Assembly: GCA_947311845.1 (NCBI GenBank)
Contig: CAMZMU010000071.1
Span: 26,014,058-26,078,057, forward strand
Origin: Poa pratensis
Lineage: Eukaryota > Streptophyta > Magnoliopsida > Poales > Poaceae
DNA length: 64,000 nt
Reading direction: 5' to 3'
Shown: piece by piece, positions 54,812 through 64,000 of the stretch
Layout of the letters: each line of letters starts with the position of its first letter
How positions within the stretch are numbered: position 1 is the stretch's first letter
Translations under genes and position numbers: made by a program
The notes under the pieces: model-generated
Told to the model about the DNA's origin: nothing
Seen by the model: only the letters and a program-made list of their open reading frames with translations
Database searches by the model: none

Positions 54812-56404
54812 TGATACGTCTCAAACGTATCTATAATTTTTGATGTTCCATGCTTGTTTTATACCAATTGCTACATGTTTTGCATCTACTTTATATCACT
54901 TTTATACATTTTTTGGGACTAACCTATTAACAAGATGCCGAAGTGCCAGTTCCTGTTTTCTGCTGTTTTTGTATTCCAGAAAAGCTAGTCTGGAAATATT
55001 CTCGGAATTGGACGAAACTACACGGGGGTCCCTATTTTTCCAGAACACACCTGACGGAGCGAAGGAGCAGCAGAGGAGGGCCACCAGGAGGCCACACGCA
55101 CCAGGGCGCGGGCCCCCCTCTGCCGCGCCCTAGGGTGGTGTGGGCCCCTCGGGGGTCCGCAGCCGCCGCCCTTTCGCCTACTTATTCCCCCCGACGCGAA
55201 AACCCTAAGTACCTGAGCAAATATCCACGAAAAGTTCCAGAGACGCCGCCGTCGTCAACCCTAGCTCGGGAGGGTTCAGAACCTCTTCCCGGCACCCTGC
55301 CGGAGAGGGGAATCGTCACCGGAGGCTTCTACATCGCCATGCCTGCCTCCGGAGTGATGCGTGAGTAGTTCATCCTTGGACTACGGGTCCATAGCAGTAG
55401 CTAGATGGTTGTCTCTCCACTTTGTGCCATCATGTTTAGATCTTGTGAGCTGCCCTACATGATCAAGATCATATTATTGTAATGCTACATGTTGTGTTTG
55501 CTGGGATCCGATGAATATTGAATATTATGTCAAGTTGATTATCAATCTATCTTATATGTTATTTAAGATCTTGCATGCTTTCCGTTACTCGTAGATGCTT
55601 TGGCCAAGTAGATGCTTGTAACTCCAAGAGAGAGTATTTATGCTAGATAGTGGGTTCATGTCTCCGTTTAACCTGGGACAGTGACAGAAAGTTCTAAGGT
55701 TGTGGATGTGCTGTTGCCACTAGGGATAACCTAACGATGCTATGTCCACGGGCATATGTGTTTGTTTACATTACGCACTTTACTTAATGCAATTATCCGT
55801 TGCTTGCAACTTAATACCAACGGGGGACTCGGATGACAACCCGGCGGTGGATTATTAGTCATAGATGCTGTTGGATAACGATGTATTATGTCGTAATGCC
55901 CAATTAAATATCATAGTAGTCAACATGTCATGTATATGCATTGTCATGCGCTCACTATTCGTCAATTGCCCAGCTGTAATTTGTTCACCCAACATGTTAG
56001 TTATCTTTTATGGAGAGACACCACTAGTGAACTGTGGACCCCGGTCCATTCTTTTACACTGATTAAACAACCACAAACTGCAAACTGTTCCTTTTTCATT
56101 CTCTGCAATTTAATACTCATTTTCCACACCATACGTTTAATCCTTTGTTTTCAGCAAGCCAGTGAGATTGACAACCTCACTGTTTCGTTGGGGCAAAGTA
56201 GTTTGATTGTGTTGTGTGCAGATTCCACGTCAACAGTCCAGACTCCCTCAACAGCTATTTTTCTGGCGCCGTTGACAACCTTCTGAAGAGTTGCTGCTCC
56301 TACTGGTTCGATAACCTTGGTTTCTTTCTGAGGGAAAACTTGCTGCTGACTACATCATACCTTCCTCTTGGGGTCTCCCAACGAACGTGTGTTTCACGTC
56401 ATCA
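54812..56404 (+). repeat. 3' LTR (1593 bp)
   Basis: Starts TGATACGTCTC and ends CACGTCATCA. It matches the 5' LTR except for a few bases and short indels (for example near 55881 and 56250). Confidence 0.95.
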
Positions 56405-56743
56405 AATCTCTCTGAAGATCTCCTCCTGGCACGTGGCGGAGAGACTCTGCGCGTCACCTCGGTTCCTGCGCACGGACAGACACATCTCAGCACGCACGCC
56501 GCCCACGTCACGCGCCGTCACGTCGCGTGGGCACTTGAGTGTGTTGACCGCGGCGCGTCTCCTGGATTCCCGTGCCCTTAACCGCACGCGATCACGCCGC
56601 GAGCCGTTACCACCTTGTGGCCCACGATGCGGCGGATCGTGCGGCCGCAAACACCGCAACCGCGCAGATCGTGCGCGGTTAATCCGCACGCCCGTTGCGG
56701 TAACTGCACGCGGTAAATGAGGAAACCGCACGCCCACACGTCC

Positions 56744-56751
56744 ATAAATAG
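56744..56751 (+). promoter_or_regulatory. TATA box of the antisense gene
   Basis: ATAAATAG in the context CCATAAATAGGGGGACGG, followed by a CT-rich leader. It faces away from the LTR and drives transcription opposite to pol. Confidence 0.6.
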
Positions 56752-56962
56752 GGGGACGGGCACTTCTCCTCGTCCTCTCCGCACTCTTCTTCTTCCTTCT
56801 CTCTCCCCTGCGACATCGCCGCCGCCGCGCAGAGAGCTCCGCCACCGCACGACGCCGGATCTTTCGAGCCACCGCCCACCGGAGCACCCCGCGCCGCCAC
56901 CGGACACGCGCAACTCCGCACGCCCCGCGCATCTTTGCCTCGCACCGCCGTCGCAATCTCCG

Positions 56963-57428
56963 GTAAGTTCTTGCCATTGCCATTGCCGATGAACGTGTTC
57001 ATCCCCTCCGATGAACACGTTCATCCTCTCCGCTGGATCTGTTCATCTTCCTCCTCTTCCCCGTAGAAGCTCTCACATCCAAATGCATAGATGATAATGA
57101 ACTTAGTTGCTTAGATCCCCTCTGTATTTTCTCCGCCGTGCCTCTTAGCAATCTTGCGATAGTTTCTCTGCGGGTCTTCGCAAGTTTCAACTCACAAGTT
57201 CTTGTATTTATCTTCTATTTATTTTTTCCCGTAGATCTTTCCATCCAACACTTAGCCACAGAAATGTGTTTCCCGCCACTTATGCAGTTTTCCTCTGTTG
57301 CCCAAATGTTCCGAGATACCTATCTCGGTTCCTCTGTTGCCTAAATACTCAGAGACATTTATCTCGGTTCCTCCGTTGCCCACATACTCCGAGACACTTA
57401 TCTCGGTTCTTCTGTGCCTCTTTTGCAG
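56963..57428 (+). other. Leader intron of the antisense gene
   Basis: CCG|GTAAGT at 56963 and TTTTGCAG ending at 57428 bound it. The exon after it begins ATCCCTTCCGAG, then ATG at 57441. It contains three tandem 39-bp units at 57292-57330, 57331-57369 and 57370-57408. Confidence 0.55.
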
Positions 57429-57440
57429 ATCCCTTCCGAG

Positions 57441-59208
57441 ATGTCAACCAGCAATACCCCGGAGCCTGCCGAGGATATCGTTGAGGGAGAGCGCGCCGGT
57501 GGGAGGGTTCCGACGTAACCCAGAGAGAGATAGACTGGCTAGTCCGGACCAAACGCATTCCGGCACAAGTGATATGCGGGTTCCCGGCAAAGAGGCCGAG
57601 TCGAAGCTGAAAACCGGCGAGCGCGTGGTCTTCGTCGCGCACTTCGAGCGCGGCTTTGGACTCCCGGCGAGCGAGTTCTTCCGGTCCTTCTTGGATCGGT
57701 TCCGGCTTCAACCTCACCACCTTCCAGCCAACGCCATTACCACGCTCTCTGCGTGTGCCTCTTTCTCCGAGGGATACCTCGGACTTTGGCCCACGGTAGA
57801 GCTCTGGGCCAAGTACTTCCAACTCCGGAAGCAAAGTGTCCCGGATCCGTAGAACAAGAACTTCCCCAAGGAGATGTCCCCGTGCGGAGCTGCTACCATC
57901 ATACCTCGGAAGGGTTCCGTCTTACCTCGGATTCAAGGGCTGGAGTCATGCCGGAAATGGCAGCGCACATTCTTCTACGTGAAGAACCCGGACAGCCAGA
58001 CAATGCTGATTATCTGAACCTGCCGCTATTCAACATCGCCACCCCCACTGAACAGTTCAACTGGTCCCTCAACCCGAAGGACCTGAACATCGAGATCAAC
58101 TAGATCCACAAGGTCGTGGAGGAGCTGGTGAAGGCAGGACTAACAAGCGATGATCTCCTGAGGTCCTTCATCAGCCGCCGAGTTTCCCCCCTCCAAGACC
58201 GAGTTCACAAGATCTGCCACATGAGTGGCCAGTATGATCCAACTCGGATCAGCACCCACGAGCTGAGCAAAGCCGAGATCAGAAGACGTGTCAAGGCAAT
58301 TGCCCGCACGCTGATGACCGAGGAATGGGAATGGGGTCTTGAACCTCATAACAGAACTCGGCTTCCGGAGCCAGTAAGTAACCTTGCAACTTGCACCGAC
58401 ATATATTTTCCTACCGAGGTAACTCTTATGCCGGTCCCATAATCCGCTCATAAAGTAACTCGGTTTTACTGCTTCTGATTTGCAGAGGTTTACCCGGCAA
58501 AAGACTGAAGATGGAGAGGATCCCTCCGCCAAATGGGGCCAAGATATCCCTGCCCCGGACGTCGCCGAGGTAGAAGATCCGGATGATGAGGATCAGCTGC
58601 CAATACCGAGAGCTGGCGCCCCTACCCCGGGTAAGCCTCGAGCCCGAGCTTCAATCCGAGATTGGTCAGATGATGATCTCGAATGCTAGAGGTAATTGAC
58701 GCTCGTCCCATCGCCTTTGCTCCCCCAGCCCCGGCATCAACTAACCCGGGTGGCTCTTCCCCGAGTGCACGCCCTGCTACCTCGGGCAAACAAGTGGCAT
58801 CTCGCAAGCGCGCCGAGACCGGTACCTCGAAAACCGGAACCTCCACATCCTCGGATCCAGCCGCGCCGCAGGCGAAGCGACAGAAGAGATAACTTTTTTC
58901 CTTCTGCCGGGATAACTTTTTCCCGACATAACCCTTTTTCTTGTTTGACGCAGTGCCCCTCTTGAAGTTGAACAGAGTGCCTCTTCTATGCGCTCGCCCC
59001 TTCCGAGTACAGCCGAACCTCGGCCACGTGACTCCGGGGCACCCGCCACCTCAACTGTCATTCCCGAGGTTGTGATCCTCGACCAAGATGATGGCTCAGG
59101 TGCCCCCACCATGGAAACCGACACCCGCGGGCCGACACTTCGGTGACCTCGGGCGCACAGCAACCACCACCACAACAACAACAACCGCAACAGCAGCAAC
59201 CACAACAA

Positions 59209-59248
<40 letters not shown>

Positions 59249-61373
59249 CTCAACCGCACCAAGGACAGCAACAACCTCAACAGCACCAGCAGCAGCCAAA
59301 GCAGCCGCCCCGGCCGAGGTCCACCACCAAGTCCACCGAGTTAGCAACTCGGAAAGCTATTCCACTCGCCAAGCCGACACAGAGCCAAGCAGCCACCGGG
59401 AAACAGCTTGCCAACCCGGAGAGACAAGTGGTGTTGACTCCAACCACTACCCCGGAGCACCAAGCTCTCACCACTCTGTCTCCCGAGTTACCAGCAGCAG
59501 CTGGGTTTTACCCCAGCTCCAAACTCAAGTGGACACAGCTTAGGCTCGGAGAAGCAGTACCACATGGACTGGAATGCTGCCGACACAAGCGAGGTCTCCT
59601 CCGCGCACCCGGTCACTCCACATCCAGCTGGCCCCAGTGCACTTGCTCAGGCCATGCACAATTTGCAAGTCTCGACCCTTCGAGCCAGCAAGCTTGCCGA
59701 GGTATTTTTTCCTCAGCCAAACTTTTATTTTCTTTGCCATAGATGATAAACATACACAATCCCCAGTCCCCGAGATTCGGGTTGAGTGACCTGCTCGCCC
59801 GAGTAAAGATCACTCAGCGCGAATCTTCACAAATTTTCATCATTAGACTCAAAAAATCCGACATTCAGGATCTTCAAAAATCCGACACTTCGGATCTTCA
59901 AAAAATCCGACACTTAGGATCTTCAGAAAATCCGACACTTAGGATCTTCACAAATCCGACATCCGAACTCGGCAGGAATCTTTAAAAATCCGACACTTAG
60001 CTTTACTCGGCATGAATCTTCAACTAATCATACTAACTCTTTGCTCTTTTCAGGATTGCACCAACGCTCGGACCACAGTGTTTCGGAAGTTGCTTCTGGA
60101 CCACAACAAGCTCAAGAGGTCCCACAAGCAACTTCAGGAGACGCTGAAGAACAAGGAAAAGCGCACGCCACTGCCCTTCAGAAGGAACGGCAGGAAGTGT
60201 CTCGGCTCCAGGAGGAACTTGCCCGGGTCCAGGGCGAGAAAACCGGCATTGAGCAGGCCCTGATGCAAAAGGAGGAAGCTGCTCAAAAGCACAAGGAAAC
60301 GCTCGAGCGTCCGAGGTTCGCGCTACCTCGGCTCAAGGAGAACTGGATGCCCTCAAGGCAAAATCCGACATCTGGCTCCGCGAGCTCACCCGGCTGAACA
60401 AGGAGATGGACTGTAAGTTTCTTTATCCTTTCCTTTTGCTTTCATTACTTGCACCGACATTAAGATATGCCGGTATATAACTCAATTCGGTGATAGCTTT
60501 TCTGTCTTCAGATCACTTCGCCCACTCCAAGGCTGCTGCACTCAACACTGTGCAAGGCACGAGCGAAGAGAGCCGAGGCTGGCCCAATCCCGGAGGAATG
60601 GGATATGGAAGATTACTTGACTGCTCTGAATGCTCGCATCTCTCCTTTGAAGGCCATTGGCCTGGATCTTCTTGATGCCGGTATCAAAGCTTACCGAGCC
60701 TTATGGCCAGGATCTCCAACTCCTCTAGCATTGAAGAACTGTCCAAGTGTCTGTCGGGGGCCGAGGCCAGGATCCGAGAGTGGAGATCCTCAGCAGCTCG
60801 TGCCGGAGCTGATCAAGCACTGACCTTTGTGCTCTCCTGGTACGAGTCCATCAACCTCAACGCCGTGCGCTCCCTGCGCCAAGGCTCCAAATGGACCTCC
60901 GATCCGACATTGATAGAGAGCCGCAAAGATGCAGCCAAATTCATGGCCAGCTATGCTCCCACCCGACACTTCATCCCGGGTCCCGCCTACTCGGATGACG
61001 AAGAAGATGACCAGGATGATGAAGAGGGCGAAGAAGAAGATGACATTGATGAGGAGATCGAGGCCGAGACTCTCGACGCTGCCACTGCCGGAGCGACCGA
61101 GACTGCTGCTGCCGGCGCAACCGAGACTTCCACTGCTGGAGCAACCGACATTCTGCCGGCTGCGACCGACACGCCAAGTCGACCGCGACCGACACTTCAG
61201 AGAAGCCGGTAACCGAGACTTCTGAGAAGCCGGTATCCGACACTGCTGGTGCCTCGGCAGCCACTCCAACTCCCGAGGTTGCTCCAACCACTGAAGCTTC
61301 TTCTGCCGCCGAGACTGCTCCCGAGCCTCGCACCGCTCCAACTGCTCCGAGCTCCTCCGAGGCAGCTGCCTAA
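57441..61373 (+). pseudogene. Antisense ORF of the Tat/Retand element: Transposase_28-like protein, frameshifted
   Basis: The start is the ATG at 57441 (MSTSNTPEPAEDIVEGERAG). The N-terminal domain (about 57600-57850) reads GERVVFVAHFERGFGLPASEFFRSFL and HHLPANAITTLSACASF. It matches PF04195, named a putative gypsy-type transposon domain, whose biochemical role is unknown. Then come DLNIEINXIHKVVEELVKAG-type sequence and a run (58116-58373) to splice-like GTAAGT; introns are probable at 58374-58485, 59702-60053 and 60413-60511. Further parts are a Ser/Pro/Lys stretch, a Gln-rich run (59158-59300), a coiled coil (KERQEVSRLQEELARVQGEKTG, 60180-60340), a helical region (YLTALNARISPLKAIGLDLLDAG) and an acidic stretch (61000-61060) with a Thr/Ala/Glu-rich end. 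Stops and frame changes occur, for example near 57515, 57849 and 58103, so it is broken. Its function in the retroelement is not established. Confidence 0.7.
59854..59999. repeat. Short tandem repeat in an intron of the antisense gene
   Basis: Units of about 23-25 bp of the form AATCCGACACTTAGGATCTTCA recur five to six times with variation. They lie in the probable intron 59702-60053. Confidence 0.65.
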
Positions 61374-61986
61374 GCTTATCAAACATTGAACTATTAAATC
61401 CCCGGAATGCCGGGTGCAGATGTAAATATACTTTAAGTATCTCAGTCAGTGCTACTTTTATCATATTAGTTTCAACAAGACAAGCTTAATGCCGTATCAC
61501 TTTGCACCAAGTCCCCGAGTTTACTTTCTTGTTTACTATACTTAGTAATCTTTGCTCTTGTCTACCATTTAGGCGTTCGACAGTCGAGTCACAAGATCAA
61601 TCATTATAGCATACAATACTTGTAAATTTTGAGGTAAGGTTTAGAGTCATCCGACACAAGGAAAAGGAACGAAAAAACCGGGTTAGTAAACGACATATGT
61701 CGGATCTTTTTAGGACCGAGTCCCCGAGTCCATTTTCATGTTTACCATATACCATAACCTCTGCTCTTGACTGCCATTTCGGCGTTCGTCAGTCGAGTCA
61801 CAAGATCACAACAAAATAGCATACATTACTTGAACTTTGAAACGAGGTCTCAAAATCATCCGACATATGAACAACACAGAAAAAACCGAGATAAAACACA
61901 AGCATATGACAAAGGCAGTCCCCGAGTTTCTTTTCGGAGTGCCGGCATTTTATTCAAAGGAAAACCGAGATACATACACTGCGCCC
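61374..61986. repeat. Intergenic spacer with about 200-bp direct repeats
   Basis: GTCCCCGAG begins units at 61511, 61720 and 61918 (spacings 209 and 198). The first two share TTGTTTAC..ATAC, a CTGCTCTTG/TGCTCTTG block, CATTT.GGCGTTCG, CAGTCGAGTCACAAGATCA and a later CATCCGACA. The region separates the 3' end of pol (minus) from the 3' end of the antisense gene (plus), so transcripts from both genes converge here. Confidence 0.65.
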
Positions 61987-64000
61987 TTATGAGTAAAAGG
62001 GACGAAGTAGAGCTACATTCCAGGGTCTTTTGGTCTCCTCTCCGGATTTGTCCATCACATTTTTCCTCGGTGCCTGTGCATCTATAAGATAGTATGAATC
62101 ATTGTGCAGAGCCTTGCTCACAATGAACGGTCCCTCCCATGGAGGTGACAACTTGTGTCGGCCTGCTTTGCGTTGCACTAGCCTCAACACCAAATCTCCC
62201 TCTCGGAAAACCCGAGGGCTGATCTTCCGGCTATGATAGCGTCGGAGATTTTGCTGATATATAGCTGACCGAGATAAGGTCAGTTCTCGTGCTTCTTCGA
62301 GCAAATCAACATCATTTTCCCGAGCTTCTTTTGCCTCGGTTTCAGTGTACAGCGCCACTCTCGGCGAGTCATATTCCATGTCGGTTGGCAGACCGCTTCT
62401 GCTCCATAGACCAGAAAAAATGGCGTATAGCCAGTTGATCGATTTGGTGTGGTCCTTAGACCCCACAGCACTGCTGGTATCTCCTCTATCCAACATCCCG
62501 GAGTTCGCAACAGTGGTTCAATCAACCGGCTTTGATACCGGCTAACACCAATGCATTTGCTCTTTCCACTTGCCCATTTGCCTCAGGGTGTGCCACCGAG
62601 GCTATGTCCAACCGAATTCTCTTATCCGCACAGAACCGAGCAAACTCTCCCACAGCAAAGTTTGTGCCATTATCCGAGATAATGCTATGGGGGTAACCAT
62701 ATCTCAAAATGATGTCCTTCAAAAAGGTCACCGCTGTGTGACCATCACACTTCCGGATTGGCTTTACCTCGATCCACTTGGTGAACTTGTCCACCATCAC
62801 CAGCATATGAGTCATGTTACCTCGGGCTGGCCTGAATTCTCCCACCATATCCAGCACCAAACTGCAAAGGGCCAAGTGATTGGAATTGTCTTGAGTGCCG
62901 AGGCTGGCAGGTGGATCTTTTTAGCAAACCTCTGACATCCCTCACACTTTCTGACGATATCTTCTGCCTGGTTCAAAGCACTGGGCCAATAAAACCCATG
63001 CCGGAATACCTTAGCCACCAAGGCTCTTGATGAAGCATGATGACCACACTCTCCCTGATGAATTTCCAGGAGCATCTCCTGCCCTTCCTGCGGCTCGACA
63101 CAGCGCTGCAGTACCTCGGTCACACTTCTCTTGTATAACTCCTGGTTGATGATGGTGTAGGCCTTGGATCTTCTTTGCACTTGCCTAGCTTCAACTTCAT
63201 TACTTGGCAAACTCCCATCCATCATAAATGCCATTATTGGTTGTGCCCACTCCGGCACAGGACGCACAGGAAAGATCAGATCATCCACCTCCATGAGTCA
63301 ACCGACATTACTTCTTCCGAGATAGAGTAACCAGTCCCCGGGTTCTGCCAAGCAGTCCCCGGGTTCTCCCAAATGCATCCGACATCGACGTCCATGGGAA
63401 CAGCACCAGACTCCGGTTTCGCCGGGATAAAAATTGACTCGGACTCCGGCGATGGTTTGATTGATGGCTTCCTCAGATGCTCCAAGGCTATGCCGGGTGG
63501 AATTGGATCCCGGGATGAACCTAGCTTGGACAGTACATCGGCGGCGTCATTTTCAGCCCGAGGTATATGCGTGAGCTCGCAACCTTCAAAGAACCCCGAG
63601 ATCTTCTGGACATGAAACCGATACAACGCCATGTTGGCATCTAAAGCATCCCAATTTCCCGAGACTTGCTGCACCACCAAATCCGAGTCTCCGAAACATT
63701 CTATCCGGCGAATACCAATTTCTTTGGCCACATTTAGCCCATGAACAAGTGCCTCATACTCGGCCACATTGTTAGATGCCGCAAAATGAATCTGCAACAC
63801 ATATCTCAACTGATCATGCTTTGGCGAGGTAAGGACTACCCCGGCACCTAAACCAATTTTTGTCTTGATCCATCAAAGTGCATTCTCCAGTAATTGGGGT
63901 CAGGCCGTGGTGGCTCATATTGCATTTCAGCCCAATCCACCAGGAAATCCGGCAGTGCCTGAGATTTAATGGCATCTCTTCTTTCATAGTGAGGAGTGTA
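61987..64000 (-). pseudogene. pol of the Tat/Retand element: RNase H and integrase, frameshifted, partial
   Basis: Reading from the right edge, the RNase H begins RMHFDGS (first Asp, about 63877). After a one-base frameshift at about 63869 it continues KHDQLRYVLQIHFAAS, NNVAEYEALVHG (Glu) and CFGDSDLVVQQVSG (Asp). The integrase follows, with a zinc-binding region (IHQGECGHHAS.., VRKCEGCQRFA) at 63080-62920. The catalytic core is broken near 62860: VLDMVGEF (Asp), ISDNGTNFAVGEF (Asp), then HPEANGQVERAN (Glu). There is a further break near 62525, then VLWGLRTTPNRSTGYTPF and the C-terminal region with FREGDLVLRLVQRKAGRHKLSPPWEGPF, ending LLRPFYS at 61987. Catalytic residues are present, but at least three frame changes disable it. 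Reverse transcriptase lies beyond the window. Confidence 0.88.

Larger units (their letters stand above)
49595..56404 (+). mobile_element. Non-autonomous gypsy LTR retrotransposon (6810 bp)
   Basis: The target duplication AATCT (49590-49594 and 56405-56409) proves an intact insertion. The LTRs are 49595-51191 and 54812-56404. The PBS TGGCGCCGTTGCCGGGGA is at 51203-51220, and the polypurine tract AACTAAGCTTGGGGATGC is at 54794-54811. Only gag-like scraps are coded; protease and pol are absent. LTR and body sequence are related to the element at 8953-16445, of opposite orientation, which retains more of gag-protease. Confidence 0.95.
48262..64000 (-). mobile_element. Tat/Retand-type gypsy LTR retrotransposon, partial, with nested insertion
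   Basis: The 3' LTR is 48262-49259. On the minus strand pol is read from the right edge to 61987, and an antisense gene occupies 56.7-61.4 kb between pol and the 3' LTR. That arrangement, with a Transposase_28-like product, is known from Tat/Retand-lineage gypsy elements such as the Grande and RIRE2 groups. A second element (49595-56404) has inserted between the LTR and the antisense gene. The 5' LTR, PBS, gag and most of reverse transcriptase lie beyond 64000. Motifs such as CCGACA, CCCCGAG and GCCGGT recur throughout, a family-specific base bias. Confidence 0.8.

Overview
The window is nuclear DNA of a large, repeat-rich grass genome, most likely a Triticeae or other Pooideae species. The evidence is abundant Stowaway MITEs with CTCCCTCCGT ends and TA target duplications, a PIF/Harbinger element with a TAA duplication, L1-type LINE remnants, Helitron termini and nested LTR retrotransposons several kb long. 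I see only one probable host gene in 64 kb, plus one clear gene relic.

Layout. 1-7.5 kb: MITEs, a decayed phospholipase D fragment (about 1.24-1.90 kb), a Helitron-type 3' end near 4.07 kb, a 168-bp tandem duplication with a MITE in one copy, and a 5'-truncated LINE (5869-7371) with an 11-bp target duplication. 7.54-30.14 kb: a candidate Helitron (TC start, hairpin plus CTAG end, A|T flanks) holding a GC-rich segment, tRNA-like SINE heads, other remnants and a cluster of two LTR elements. The first, 8953-16445 (minus strand), is a gypsy element of the TGGCGCCGTTGCC-PBS type with 1571-bp LTRs and a broken gag-protease. The second, 16446-26116 (minus strand), is a gag-only copia-type element whose outer 3' LTR is missing. 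30.1-41.3 kb: MITEs, LINE fragments, A/T-rich degenerate repeats and a 25-base C run.

41.35-45.7 kb: a two-exon DUF1005-family gene on the plus strand. Its 2.9-kb intron carries a 1603-bp Harbinger-like element. Exon 1 has an apparent frameshift in a GC run, so it is either a recent pseudogene or a sequence error. 45.7-48.26 kb: 3' flank and unrecognised repeat-like DNA.

48.26-64 kb: a gypsy element of the Tat/Retand type on the minus strand, running off the right edge. It has a 998-bp 3' LTR (48262-49259), a decayed pol (RNase H, integrase) at 61987-64000, and between them a plus-strand antisense gene with a Transposase_28-like domain, a TATA box and several intron-like junctions. A separate non-autonomous gypsy element (49595-56404, TSD AATCT) has inserted between that LTR and the antisense gene.

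I found no unambiguous new biological system. The points most worth follow-up are: an inverted 346-bp LTR piece inside an LTR element; three poly(A)-only insertions with full target duplications; a primer-binding-site fossil inside an LTR; an element boundary with mismatched flanks; and the antisense gene of the Tat/Retand element.
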